This document shows, piece after piece, positions 8,922-18,551 of a DNA stretch of 64,000 nt. The notes under the pieces are model-generated. The model ran no database searches, had not been told where the DNA came from, and saw nothing but the letters and a program-made list of their open reading frames with translations. How positions within the stretch are numbered: position 1 is the first letter of the stretch; each line of letters starts with the position of its first letter. Made by a program: the position numbers and the translations under genes. Origin of the DNA: Enterocloster clostridioformis (GTDB lineage Bacteria; Bacillota; Clostridia; Lachnospirales; Lachnospiraceae); NCBI RefSeq assembly GCF_020297485.1, contig NZ_JAIWZC010000001.1, positions 2,728,001-2,792,000 of the forward strand, read 5' to 3'.

Positions 8922-9944
8922 TTGATAAAAGGGACTGCGGGTGTTCTCCGGTTATACGGCTTGGTTTACAAATTGATGAGCTGTGTCTTAATTGCAACCG
9001 CAGGTATCTTATATATGGATGGAAGGATTTCCCTTCCATACTGCATGACATTTTTGTTTTGTGCATTTACCGTTTACTCTGACCTGGAAACCATGGGTAA
9101 CAGCGCATTTTTGAGTAAAAAAATAAATACCGAATTAGACCGTTTAGAAGAGGTTACAAATATCCCCAAAATGGATACCATTACAGATAAACTGAATCCT
9201 GCCAATTATGAGATTTCTTTAAAAGATGTATCGTTTGGCTATGGTTCCCGCAAAATTATTGAAAACATTTCTTTAAACATACCAGAGCATACTACATGTG
9301 CGATTGTAGGTCCGTCAGGAAGCGGAAAAACGACACTATGCAGCCTAATCGCCCGTTTCTGGGATGTTCAGGAAGGTTCTGTTTGCATTGGTGGACAAAA
9401 TGTGAAAAATTATACTGCTGACAGTGTGCTTGACTGTATTAGTATGGTCTTTCAGAAGGTTTATCTATTCCATGACACAATAGAAAATAATATTAAATTC
9501 GGTAATCCCAAAGCAACACTTGATGAAGTAATGGAAGCAGCAAAAAGAGCTTGCTGCCACGACTTCATTATGGCTTTGCCTGATGGATATCAGACCGTGA
9601 TTGGCGAAAGTGGATCTACATTATCTGGCGGTGAGAAACAGAGAATTTCTATTGCCCGGGCAATTTTAAAAGACGCACCCATTGTCATTTTAGATGAAGC
9701 GACTTCCAGTGGTGACCCTGAAAATGAACAGGCTCTTTTATCTGCGATTGAGGAACTGACTAAAAATAAAACTTTAATTTCCATAGCTCACCGCTTGAGT
9801 ACAGTACAAAAGGCTGACCAAATCATTGTAATTGATAATGGTCAAATCAGACAAAAGGGCACTCACAAACAGCTTAGCCAAGAGGATGGTATTTACAGGA
9901 ATTTCCTTAAATTGCGTGTGGAAGCAACCGGCTGGCAATTATAA
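8922..9944 (+). pseudogene. N-terminally truncated ABC exporter (MsbA/YbtPQ-like)
   Basis: About 340 residues remain of a half-transporter that normally has 570-600. The nucleotide-binding domain is complete: Walker A GPSGSGKT, Q-loop MVFQK, signature LSGGEKQR, Walker B IVILDEATS and H-loop IAHRL. Only the last one or two transmembrane helices are left (LMSCVLIATAGILYMDGRIS); homology begins near 8958. Export is unlikely without the missing helices. Such exporters commonly accompany NRPS/siderophore genes, matching the thioesterase remnant on the other side of the junction. Confidence 0.8.
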
Positions 9945-10191
9945 ATTACTCCTGCCTTTTGTTCAAAAAAAGCTCCAAATAGAATGTCAACTTAGGCTTC
10001 TATCCGGAACTGATAATAAAGAATCACAATTATAACTAAGGTTGTAATCGCAGGTGCAGGAGGCGCTGAGGAGAAATCCATTATTCATGAACATGATGAA
10101 AAAAGCAAAATGTGAAGATATTAAACTGTTATCAAGTTTAAATCGTATTGAAGAATAGTTGCTGGAGCAGGTATGACACCTGCTCCTACTG
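9945..10191. other. gene-poor stretch
   Basis: No supported gene. A 36-codon open stretch on the plus strand (10051-10158; VQEALRRNPLFMNMMKKAK region) ending in TAG may be the tail of a lost gene, but I do not recognise it. Confidence 0.3.
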
Positions 10192-10557
10192 TTAAACTTT
10201 AATTTCCTGATTGCCTGTTCTGCTAAGATACGCAAAAAGTATTGCAAGAAATTGACTAGAGGTTGGCCTTCTATCAAGTGTATGACCGGCCAATTTTTGA
10301 AGGAGGCGTGGCTGCGATCTCCATGCTACCTGCGATAAAGTCCTAATATTTCGTTCTACAGAATTACATGATGTTTGATACCGTTTCGCGATTTCAGGAT
10401 ATAGACATTTAGTAACAGAATGTATGCGCTCCTCATCTTCTTTCATAAGCATAAGAGCGTACTCTGTATAGCGATATCCGACATAATGCAAGTCTGCTCC
10501 AAGAAGTGTCAGTATCGTATGTATTTCTGAAGAATCAAATACGGGTTTATGCGGCAT
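10192..10557 (-). CDS. stand-alone Spo0A C-terminal DNA-binding domain protein
   Basis: About 121 residues matching the effector domain of the sporulation master regulator Spo0A: TILTLLGADLHYVGYRYTEY, SVTKCLYPEIAKRYQTSCNS, VERNIRTLSQVAW and RPTSSQFLAIL correspond to the six-helix Spo0A_C fold with its recognition helix. There is no receiver domain, so it cannot be a phosphorelay target like Spo0A itself. The start at 10557 lies 7 bases from AGGAGG. It overlaps the stop of the small HTH gene upstream, implying translational coupling. Likely a transcription regulator of a mobile or sporulation-linked element; targets are unknown. Confidence 0.85.
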   Translation of the reverse strand: MPHKPVFDSSEIHTILTLLGADLHYVGYRYTEYALMLMKEDEERIHSVTKCLYPEIAKRYQTSCNSVERNIRTLSQVAWRSQPRLLQKLAGHTLDRRPTSSQFLAILFAYLSRTGNQEIKV

Positions 10558-10723
10558 CTCCATTCCTCCTTCCTATCAAAATTTTTAACTCCTTGAAGAA
10601 AATCAGAATCTCTTCGTCGGTTAATAATAAAACATAGTTTACCAATGTCATGGCAGAAAATCCATATTTTCCATGTTCTTGATCAATATATGATCGCGGT
10701 GAGACATGTAGGGCTTCTGCCAT
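10547..10723 (-). CDS. small helix-turn-helix protein coupled to the Spo0A-C gene
   Basis: A 58-residue frame from ATG 10723 reads MAEALHVSPRSYIDQEHGKY, then GFSAMTLVNYVLLLTDEEIL and a lysine-rich end. The pattern is of an XRE-type HTH. The open frame extends upstream (HAFSQEY...) to a TAG near 10787 without another ATG, so the true start may be non-standard or the 5' end damaged. Its stop (10549-10547) overlaps the start of the Spo0A-C gene, whose ribosome site AGGAGG lies inside this frame. Confidence 0.55.
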   Translation of the reverse strand: MAEALHVSPRSYIDQEHGKYGFSAMTLVNYVLLLTDEEILIFFKELKILIGRRNGDAA

Positions 10724-10789
10724 ATATTCTTGAGAGAAAGCATGAAAGTTACGATACGTATAAATTTGTTTTTTTATCTATAATTATTA

Positions 10790-10948
10790 TAGCATACCGC
10801 AGCTTACAGCTGCAAACAAATTTAAAAACATAAAAGAATCATCCTGTTCGTAGATGCACGTGCTATAATGCACATATACGGTATCTGTGTACCACTCTCC
10901 ATCGGAAACTAAACTTCCCTGCAAGCATTCATACGAAAGGATGACCCT
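10790..10948 (+). promoter_or_regulatory. probable promoter region before the 10949 fragment
   Basis: No gene. The segment near 10860-10880 (GTGCTATAATGCAC) contains a TATAAT-like -10 box, and AAAGGATGA precedes the ATG at 10949. It looks like the left end of an element whose coding part is cut short. Confidence 0.35.
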
Positions 10949-11131
10949 ATGAACACTATTTTAGAGCAATACAAAGATAAAATCAACGGTATTTTTTCCT
11001 TTTTTGACAGGATTATCATCAAAGGGTTACAGTTCACAGTACCCTATCCACAAAATGCTTACAACATTTTTATGCTGCATCATCCGGCAGGATTGGTTCT
11101 ATATGCCCATATGCTTTTAAAAGCAGGGTGA
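10949..11131 (+). pseudogene. N-terminal fragment, possibly of a transposon-associated protein
   Basis: Sixty residues beginning MNTILEQYKDKINGIFSFFD with FDRIIIKG shortly after. From memory this resembles the first 40 residues of a poorly characterised family of roughly 500-residue proteins (pattern Y-x-I-x-G-S-x-FDR-x-G) scattered like transposases. The frame ends inside the terminator hairpin of the opposite gene, so it is a truncation. The identification is weak. Confidence 0.35.
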
Positions 11132-11158
11132 CTGAAGATTGCTCTCAGTCACCCTGCT
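11122..11158 (-). terminator. terminator of the giant secreted protein gene
   Basis: AGCAGGGTGACTGA (11122-11135) pairs perfectly with TCAGTCACCCTGCT (11145-11158). On the minus strand it is followed by TTTT, 10 bases after the stop of the 11168-16673 gene. Confidence 0.85.
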
Positions 11159-11167
11159 GTTTATCTT

Positions 11168-14100
11168 TTATTCATTATTTCGCTGTTCCCCGTTCCAAAC
11201 GCCATCGTTGTCTACGTACCAGCCATCGATCCAGGTATTTGTTAACAGTTTGCCTAATGTTCCATCGGAAACCTCGTTAAAGTAATACCACTTTCCATCA
11301 ATTTGATGCCAGCCCACATACATATATCCCTGGGTTCCGTCAGAATATGGATGGAGATAGAACACATGATCGCCGTCCCTAAACCAGCCTGTTGCCATAT
11401 AACCGTCTTCATGGAAATAGTACCAGCTTACCACATTATTCCATACCAACTGTCTCCACTCTCCATGAGGCCAGCTCTTATCTGTAAACTCAAACCACCA
11501 GCCCTTTTCGTCCTGATGCCAAGCACCCGGAGTATTGGATGAGGAGGTATAAACCCTGCCGCCGTTTCCGGAACCGCCGGAACCACTGCTTCCAGAACTG
11601 CCGCCGTTCTCACCTGGCGTAGGAACAACCGGTTCTTCCTCATTGTCGTCCACATAAGTAAGTCCAAAACCAAGTTCGTAATAATTGCCCTCACTGTCTT
11701 TGTATGCGTACGCTTTTCCATTCTCATCTTTCATGGATGCCGGCATATACTGATCCTTATCATAGCCAGGCACATCATTTGGAGATATGCACACACCGTC
11801 CGCATTGACAGCGATCACACTGTCGTCCTTTGGAAGGGTAATGGGCATCTTGCCGGCAGGCTCGTAGACACCTGTTATCACATCCATGGTTGCCGTTGTC
11901 AGGGTATCAAAACCAGCCAGGACCACATCTGAATAAGGCTCTACATTACCCAACATCCAGGCCAGGGTAAAGTTTACATTTGTCACAACTTTACCGCCAT
12001 TAGCTCTTACTGCCTCTGAGATCGCCTTGATGGATTCTACATTCTCAATAGTGGATTCCGTATGAGTGTCCGCCACCGGGCGCCCTTCATCATCCACATC
12101 ATGGACGATCTTATCCGTACATATATCCAGCTCAAGGTATCCCTTTGTTGCAGAGAAATAGTTGCCGGAGGATGGATTTACAAACAGTAATGCATAGTCT
12201 GCTTCGTGATAATTGTTGGTAAGGCTGATGTTGTAATCCCCGGACATAATGCTTCTCTGAAGCTCTGAAGTTGTGCTGGCCGAATTACTCTGTCCAAAGT
12301 ACTGGATATAAACTTTCTTCCCTGTCAGCTTATCAGCAGTCAATGGAAGGGTTCCTTCCCCATCTTTTAAGAGAACCACTGATTTCTGATGGGCCTCATA
12401 TGCTTCATCCCAGTTGTCCTGGTTATCTACAGTCTCTTGAGCAGTATCCGGATCGCGATATGGATTCTCAAAAAGACCGAGATCAAACATTTCTTTTAAC
12501 AGCCGCACATTGGACTGGTCAAGCGCTGCTGTTGTCAATGTCACATCCGCCACCTCATAACCTGCAGGAACTACACCTTCAGTCGTATAATAGTCAGATT
12601 TTCCGCCATCAGGGCCTCTGTTCCAAGCCTCAATGATCGAATTAACATCATTTGTATCACTTATAATATCTGTTCCCACATTGATCGCCAATGCATTTCT
12701 TTCAGGAACATCCAATTCCTCAACTCCCCAGCACATATTGCCGGTAATACCGCTGTCGCTGTTTACATATCCCTCATGACCTATCTGCTCACGGAGGATA
12801 TCGTTGATAAATACCTTATTAAACGCAAACCCTACAGGAACCATGTCAATGGGATTGCCTTCCAGGTCATACTGTGTTTCACTCTTTTCAGCTGCCGGTT
12901 TTGCATAGTATGGCATGATAGAAGATACACGGTTTTCCACTGCCTTGATAAATGCCGGAAGGTGATACTTCTCTAAGCTGCCTTCAGTCTGATATACATT
13001 CCACTGTCCCTGTGAATAATGGGGATCGAAACCGTTCTCTCTTGCACCGCCTCCTGGGAAATGTTTTACAGTCAAGGCAACACCATCTGCCTGCACACCA
13101 TCCGAACCGTTCTGGAATCCCTCAACCAGCCTTCCAATAATATCGCTGATCAATTCAGGATCCTCTCCAAACGTTCCGTAGGTCCTCTGCCATCTGGGAT
13201 CTGTCATGGTATCTGCCATGTACATATATCCCTTCTTTAAGCCTGACGCATCCCATTCATTTCTGGCAATCTCTGCAAAACGGCTGATAAGACCCGCATC
13301 TCCTCCACGGGCAATATCTCCCATAACCGCTGCCGCCAGGCCTAATGTGCCAGGCCATGTGGAGAATACTCCTGATGCATCATTCATACCAAACGTCATC
13401 TGTCCATTTTCATTTCTGGAATTAGAAGCCACAACAACCGGAATTCCCAGTTCTGTCTTTTCTGCCACCAGGTTCATCTGGTTGATCCAGGAAGCCATAT
13501 CCTCAGGTTCCGGATTTTGACGCAGTATAAAATGCCTCAGCCCCCAGTCCACAATCGCTTCTGTTGTGCCCAGTGTGCGTGACACACCGAAAATTTCGGA
13601 AGACATGTCATCTGTGTTGGAGGTTTCATCCAACAGGCCGGTTGCTTCGTCAGGGTTAGAGCTATAGATTCCCATACCTCTGGAGTTAATAACCATCATT
13701 CCTGCTTTGTCCTGGAGCGTCATCTTTTCAACCAAATCTTTTGCTCGTGTTTCATCGTCTTCCCGCCAGTCTTCGTACACGTCCAGGATACCATTACCAT
13801 TGGAATCTTTAAAGTACATGCCGTCTTGCTCAATAATGCTCTTCGCAGTGGCGCCAATGGTTGGCCCGTTACCGTTTTCCCTATAAATAATACTGTCATA
13901 CCATGCCGCAACTGAATCGTCTGATGCTACAGGAATCGTGGAATCGATATCGTTAAGCACCATAAGCTTCTTGGGCTCAGCTATCTCATAAAGTCCGTCC
14001 ACACCTACTGCATCCACCTTAAAACCATAGAAACGCTTAAATACATTCGTATATGTATATGCGCATGAATTATCCGCTTTCTTGATTCCAAGGTACAGTT

Positions 14101-16673
14101 TAGAAGGATTTTGTCCTAATAATTTCTCTGATAAGGAGGCGGTTTGGCTGATGATATCCCAGATAAGGCCGTTCTCCTGTCTTGTGGGGTCTGCCTCCTT
14201 CTCCAGAACCTTCCAGCTGCATCCATACTTCTCAGCCGCATCTGCATCTGCCGTAATACCAATATAGGCAATTCCTTTGGCTTTGAGTTTTGTTATATCA
14301 AACTCTGTATCATTATTAGATATAAGTCCAATCACTGCCTTGCCATTGAAATTATCCGGTATGCAGACCCTGACATAGTTGGTATATGCCTGGGCAGGCT
14401 TTCTGATATAAGGTATATCCTCCAGCAATACACCATAGATATTGGCAGTACCGCTCACTTTATATATCGATTCCTTATATCCGTCTTTTTCTTCCACATC
14501 ACCTACCATCATAATGGAAGGCTCACTTTTCATGGATTCTTCAATATTAGTAAACCATGAGGGACGATATCCAAATATGGGCTGATTTTCCGCTATGGAC
14601 ATCATACGCTCACGTTCTTCCTCTATTAGATAGCCTTCTGCAATCGCATCATCCAAAGCGGACTCGTACTGATCCAGATAGTCCTCTCTATCTGCATACA
14701 GATCTTCCAACTCCTCTCTGGATATATATACCATGGAGCCGCCGTCTGTAGAGTAGTTTCCATTAACGCCTCCATAATACTTCGCTACAGGCACCGAAAT
14801 CTGGGGAGGTACAATACCCTCTGTCAGGTTTCCATAGTCATCTCTTGCATCCAGGCCGATATCATCAGCCCGGAAACCGGCCGGCATATCCCCGCCATCC
14901 GTCCATTCAATGAGGTTTGCCAAAACAGAGTTGACATAGGAATCCATATTAAGATCCGTGTTTGTATTGGGACGCCCTGTATCCTTATCTGTCTTCATCG
15001 CCGGATAATACCCTGCCGGACGCCCTGCCTGGATCTGAAGTTCATCCGTCAGATCCGGCGGGAAAATCTTGGATGAGTGGGCTCCGCCTGCGATCACGTA
15101 ATGGCGGTACATATTCTCTCCCGGCTCATCGCCGTCTTCTTTAATATAATTGGGATTTATTTTAACGCAGGCACTGTAATCATTCTCGCCCTCCACCAAT
15201 ATATATGGCACTGGTGAATCATACGGTGCGGCAAAGCTTCGGGTTTTGCCGCCGCTGCTAAGGGCTGAGTCCGCAAATGCTCCAACTACATTAACAAAGC
15301 CATCAAAAACAGCATCTCCCTCCCCCTCATCAGAATTATAATCTATTCCCACTGCATTGGCTTGTCCAAAGCAGTTAACAAACGTGTTTAGATACATACC
15401 TGACTGTGACTGCCCCATGAGGAATACCTTGTCTGCCGTATTCCCCCCCAACAGATCACAATTCTGCTGCTTTAGCATAACACCTAACTGACCTAACATA
15501 TCCCAGAACAAACCGTTCCTGTCATCGTCATTCAGGCTGCTGGCGCCCCATTCCAGTTCTGCATACCGCTTGGAATCAAATTTCTTAAGAGATTCCACAT
15601 TGCAGTATTTTGAAGTGATTCCCACATAGGCATATCCATTCCTCATAAAATAGTCGTAACTTCTGCGCCAAATATCGGGTAGATCCACTTTACTGCTGGC
15701 ATTCAGTATATCCACAAAAACCACACCGTTAAAATCAGCTGATTCTTCCGGCATATACACAAATACCCTATTAACGTAGTCCTGCTCCTTTGGCCTGGTT
15801 GCATTGCTGGATGTTGCAGTCACCACTTTATGGTCGTCTTTTAAATCATAGACATGCGCTTTTCCTTTCAGGAAATACTCTGTCTCTTTATAATTATATT
15901 TATCAGTAAAACCAATATCCTGCTTTGTTCTTCCGTTTTTCTGGCTTAGATACATGAAACTGTCATCTGTTTCAGAAATTTTCTCATAAACAGGCGTATC
16001 GTTATATGTAATAATTACCCTCTCCAGCATCTCATCATCCAATGAATTATTACGGCTAGCTTCACTGGGAGTTGCCTTTGTGGCCTCGCTGGGAGTTGCG
16101 GTCTTTTCTTCCTTTAAGCCTAAAGAGACAGATACACCTGCACCCTTGATTGCATCTTTCTCTCCAGTTACGTCTTCTAACTTGTCCGGAGCATCGGCGT
16201 CCGGTGTCTCCGGAGCATCGGCGTCCGGTGTCTCCGGAGCATCGGTGTCCGGCGTCTCCGGATTATCAGTTTCCGGTGTTCCCGGGTTATCAATGTCCGG
16301 CGTCTCCGGGTTATCAGTTTCCGGTGTCTCCGGGTTATCAATGTCCGGCGTCTCCGGGTTATCAGTTTCCGGCGTCTCCGGGTTATCGGTGTCCGGTGTC
16401 TCCGGGTTATCTGTTTCCGGTGTCTCCGGGTTATCGGTGTCCGGTGTCTCCGGGTTATCGGTTTCCGGTGTCTCCGGGTTATCGGTGTCTGACGTCTCCG
16501 GATTATCGGTGTCTGACGTGTTAACTTCTTCTCTTTCAATCTCTTCAGCGTAAGAATTAAAGGGCCTTATACCCCCCCCCCCCAGCTGCAACACTATTTC
16601 CTACTCCTAGACTCGATCCCATCATAGAAGCGGCAAGAACTAAAGCCATAACTGGTTTTAATCTTTTTTTCAT
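11168..16673 (-). CDS. giant secreted esterase-like/GH3/cell-wall-binding protein, frame broken at a poly-G tract
   Basis: ATG 16673 begins a signal peptide (MKKRLKPVMALVLAASMMGS, then SLGVGNSVAAGG) that runs into 12 consecutive G and stops five codons later. The next frame is open for about 1800 residues. From its upstream GTG at 16594 the order is: 14 acidic/Pro repeats (residues 27-138), alpha/beta hydrolase like Abhydrolase_10 (about 200-640, nucleophile elbow GQSQSG at 394-399), a second degenerate hydrolase-like part (about 700-900), an EF-hand-like DSNGNGILDVYEDW (930-943), a GH3 beta-glucosidase-like module (about 950-1650, candidate nucleophile Asp in GYVNSDSG), a Gly/Ser linker, and cell-wall-binding repeats (WYYFHEDGYMATGWF, GWHQIDGKWYYFNE). 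It is likely surface-bound and active on esterified plant or host glycans. With 11 or 14 G the frames join. Confidence 0.88.
16181..16516 (-). repeat. 24-base tandem coding repeats (8-residue PETPDTDN-type units)
   Basis: Fourteen tandem units of 8 residues, mostly alternating PDTDNPET and PETDNPET, with the last units changed to PDADAPET. The DNA units are close copies, so copy number could vary by slippage or recombination without changing frame. The segment forms an acidic, extended stalk between the signal peptide and the first catalytic domain. Confidence 0.9.
16572..16583 (-). repeat. homopolymer C12 (G12 on the coding strand), candidate phase-variation switch
   Basis: Twelve consecutive C on the plus strand lie just after the signal-peptide codons of the giant secreted protein. 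The signal-peptide frame and the body frame join when the tract has 11 or 14 G, not 12. The position immediately behind a signal peptide is typical of contingency loci. A homopolymer sequencing error is the main alternative. Confidence 0.8.
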
Positions 16674-17105
16674 AAACCTTTGCTTACCCCTTTCTTAATC
16701 TTTGCATTTCATCCTTTTCGCGATTAAGGAATGAAATACAAATAAAAATACGGTCTGGCCATACTCGCATTAACAAAATGTTAACATTTATAAATATTAT
16801 ATAAATATTTCTATACATAATAAATAGTAAGTTTTTAACATTTCTAGTACTATTTTGTCTTTTGGCACATATTTCAAGCATTATTTTGCATTACATTGAG
16901 CATTTATCCCAATACATGTCATAATATAATTTTCCGTCACAACAAAATCGGACAATAGACAGTAATCATTCATACGCACCAGTTCTTCATCCGTGGATGA
17001 TTGTGTCCCTGTCCCCTCCTCACAGTAATCAAGCCATATGCAGCGACAGTAATTGCACCTTTAAACATGGACAAAATCCAGTCCATGGTTTCGAAATAAT
17101 TCATT
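16674..17105. other. AT-rich upstream region of the giant gene
   Basis: About 430 bases with no supported gene. The strongly AT-rich part at 16740-16900 is likely the promoter region of the minus-strand gene starting at 16673. I could not assign -35/-10 boxes with confidence. Confidence 0.4.
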
Positions 17106-17363
17106 TTAATCGGATCCACATTCCTGTCTGCCATCCTTTTCATTCGTTTCATTTTGAACTTCCTGTATGACGTAAAGCAGGAATTCCTCCAGGGTAGGTA
17201 TTTTCCCTCTCCGAGGTATCCGGCTTTAAAGTTTACTCACTTCCTCATTTTGTGGAGTCATGAAGGCCTCCATAATGGCTAACTCCATCTCCCTCTTAAC
17301 CACCTCATCACCCACTCCATACCATCCAGCGATTTCCTTAATCAAGCTTTTCATGGTCTGCAT
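17106..17363 (-). pseudogene. small DNA-associated protein with in-frame stop
   Basis: From ATG 17363 (AGGAGG 7 bases upstream) the frame reads MQTMKSLIKEIAGWYGVGDE, then KREMELAIMEAFMTPQNEEV and stops at TAA 17228-17226. The same frame continues after the stop with SRIPRRGKIPTLEEFLLYVI to a second stop at 17108-17106. I recall intact small Lachnospiraceae proteins with the same order (HTH-like start, IPxKGxxPTxEE middle), so this is one gene of about 85 codons with a nonsense mutation. It diverges from the broken HTH gene at 17511. Confidence 0.6.
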
Positions 17364-17510
17364 GTTCCATCCTCCTGTGCGCATAATGTAAACACCTATA
17401 AAATGATATTATATGCGATTTTATCGTGTATTTTAACAGATTTAAGCGTTATAATCGCTCGTTATGCAACTTATTATGAATTATGATTACTCACACAGGA
17501 GGTGGGTTAC

Positions 17511-17824
17511 ATGGATGAACAATATATATGCAACCGCATCACACAGCTCCGTGAGGCCAGAAATATCTCTGAACGCAAAATGAGCCTGGATCTTGTCACA
17601 GTACCAGCTATATCCGAAGCATAACCTCTTGACGTTCCCTTCCTTCCATGGGTGAATTCCTTTATATCTGCGAATATCTTGACGTAACGCCCATGGAGTT
17701 TTTTAATGAGGACCGGGAATATTCCCCTCTCCAAAAAAGAGCGATGGATTATATCTACACCCTATCCGATGATGATATTCAACTAATGATTGGTTTAATT
17801 GAACGTATCAAAAGGAACCGATAA
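17511..17824 (+). pseudogene. XRE-type helix-turn-helix repressor, frameshifted
   Basis: A strong site (AGGAGGTGGGTTAC) precedes ATG 17511. The frame starts MDEQYICNRITQLREARNIS and ends early. After a one-base shift near 17600 it continues STSYIRSITS, a TGA, then RSLPSMGEFLYICEYLDVTP and DYIYTLSDDDIQLMIGLIER to a stop at 17824. This is a typical small XRE regulator of clostridial accessory regions, inactivated by a frameshift and a nonsense codon. Confidence 0.75.
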
Positions 17825-17852
17825 AATATCCTTCAATGCAACCCTGAAAAAA

Positions 17853-17888
17853 TCCCTGACAGAAGATACCTTTCACATCTGCCAGGGA
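17853..17888 (+). terminator. terminator after the HTH pseudogene
   Basis: TCCCTGACAGA (17853-17863) pairs with TCTGCCAGGGA (17878-17888) with one mismatch, followed by a T-rich stretch. Confidence 0.55.
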
Positions 17889-17927
17889 TTAATAATTCAT
17901 TTTCTTCGATATTTATTGGTGTCAAAA

Positions 17928-17952
17928 GGCGCCCCAGCCAAGCCGGAGCGCC
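17928..17952 (-). terminator. GC-rich terminator on the minus strand
   Basis: The hairpin GGCGCTCCGG...CTGGGGCGCC is followed by TTTT when read on the minus strand. It lies about 190 bases beyond the stop of the HEPN gene (18144) and probably ends the two-gene MNT/HEPN transcript. Nothing gene-like is seen in the 17953-18143 interval. Confidence 0.6.
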
Positions 17953-18143
17953 CTTAATTGCGTCACTATTCGCTTAAAAATACTTCTTGCTTCCCCTTAT
18001 ATTAAGGGTGTTTCATACTGTCCCGCTATGTTTTACCACTTACTGAGAATCGCATAATTACGTTGTTTGCAGCTTATAGCATATTACATTTTATTACCCT
18101 TTCCTCCACAAATGGAGTCAAATTGGAGTCAGGAAAGAATCCG

Positions 18144-18551
18144 CTATTTTCCAAAGGAAGACACATACTGCTCCACTGCGTTCAATACTAACTCGGCAGC
18201 GTCAATTTGTTCCTGGGCTTCTTCAACGGAGGCGATATAGAACTCGTCATAATCACTGGCGTGACGAATCTCCTGGGCCCTGCCAATCCTGCGGCCGAGC
18301 TGTCTGGAAAATTTCTCTGTCTTGACGTATTCTTTATTAAAATATGCAATTGTGTCCTTATGCCGCTTAAAAGCAACCTGCTCCAAGGCTAATACTGCTG
18401 TAATTGAGTGATAGATTGAATAATACGCCCTGTTATTAGCTGCTCTGAAATGCTTGCCGATAAAATCATCCTTTGCAGTTGCCAAATCCTCCTTTGCAAC
18501 TGTAAGACGGTGAAGAGCAAGGTCCCTGGGATTACCACTATTGGGCGACAT
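18144..18551 (-). CDS. HEPN-domain protein (HepT-like)
   Basis: About 135 residues, mostly helical, of the COG1895 HEPN family: ALHRLTVAKEDLATAKDDFI, NNRAYYSIYHSITAVLALEQ and the RxxxxxH-type motif in RAQEIRHASDYDEFY. HEPN proteins of this kind act as toxins (RNases) or as partners of nucleotidyltransferases that AMPylate them. The start at 18551 has AGGGGG 9 bases upstream and overlaps the end of the MNT gene by 14 bases, so the two are translated together. Toxin activity is inferred from the family. Confidence 0.8.
   Translation of the reverse strand: MSPNSGNPRDLALHRLTVAKEDLATAKDDFIGKHFRAANNRAYYSIYHSITAVLALEQVAFKRHKDTIAYFNKEYVKTEKFSRQLGRRIGRAQEIRHASDYDEFYIASVEEAQEQIDAAELVLNAVEQYVSSFGK

Noticed and set aside
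16080..16553. Plus-strand open frame of Ser/Gly/Val repeats
   Set aside because: It is the antisense reading of the 24-base coding repeats of the minus-strand giant gene; the repeat structure keeps several frames open.
16684..16881. 65-codon minus-strand frame upstream of the giant gene
   Set aside because: AT-rich, hydrophobic-random composition, no ribosome site; it overlaps the likely promoter.
16970..17152. 60-codon minus-strand frame with MKRMKRMADR start
   Set aside because: It overlaps the better supported small gene in another frame and has no family resemblance.
18050..18140. Possible integrase C-terminal end (SNLTPFVEER) with a repeated TGGAGTCA, suggesting an att site
   Set aside because: Too short, no upstream catalytic motif in frame and no matching second copy in the window.
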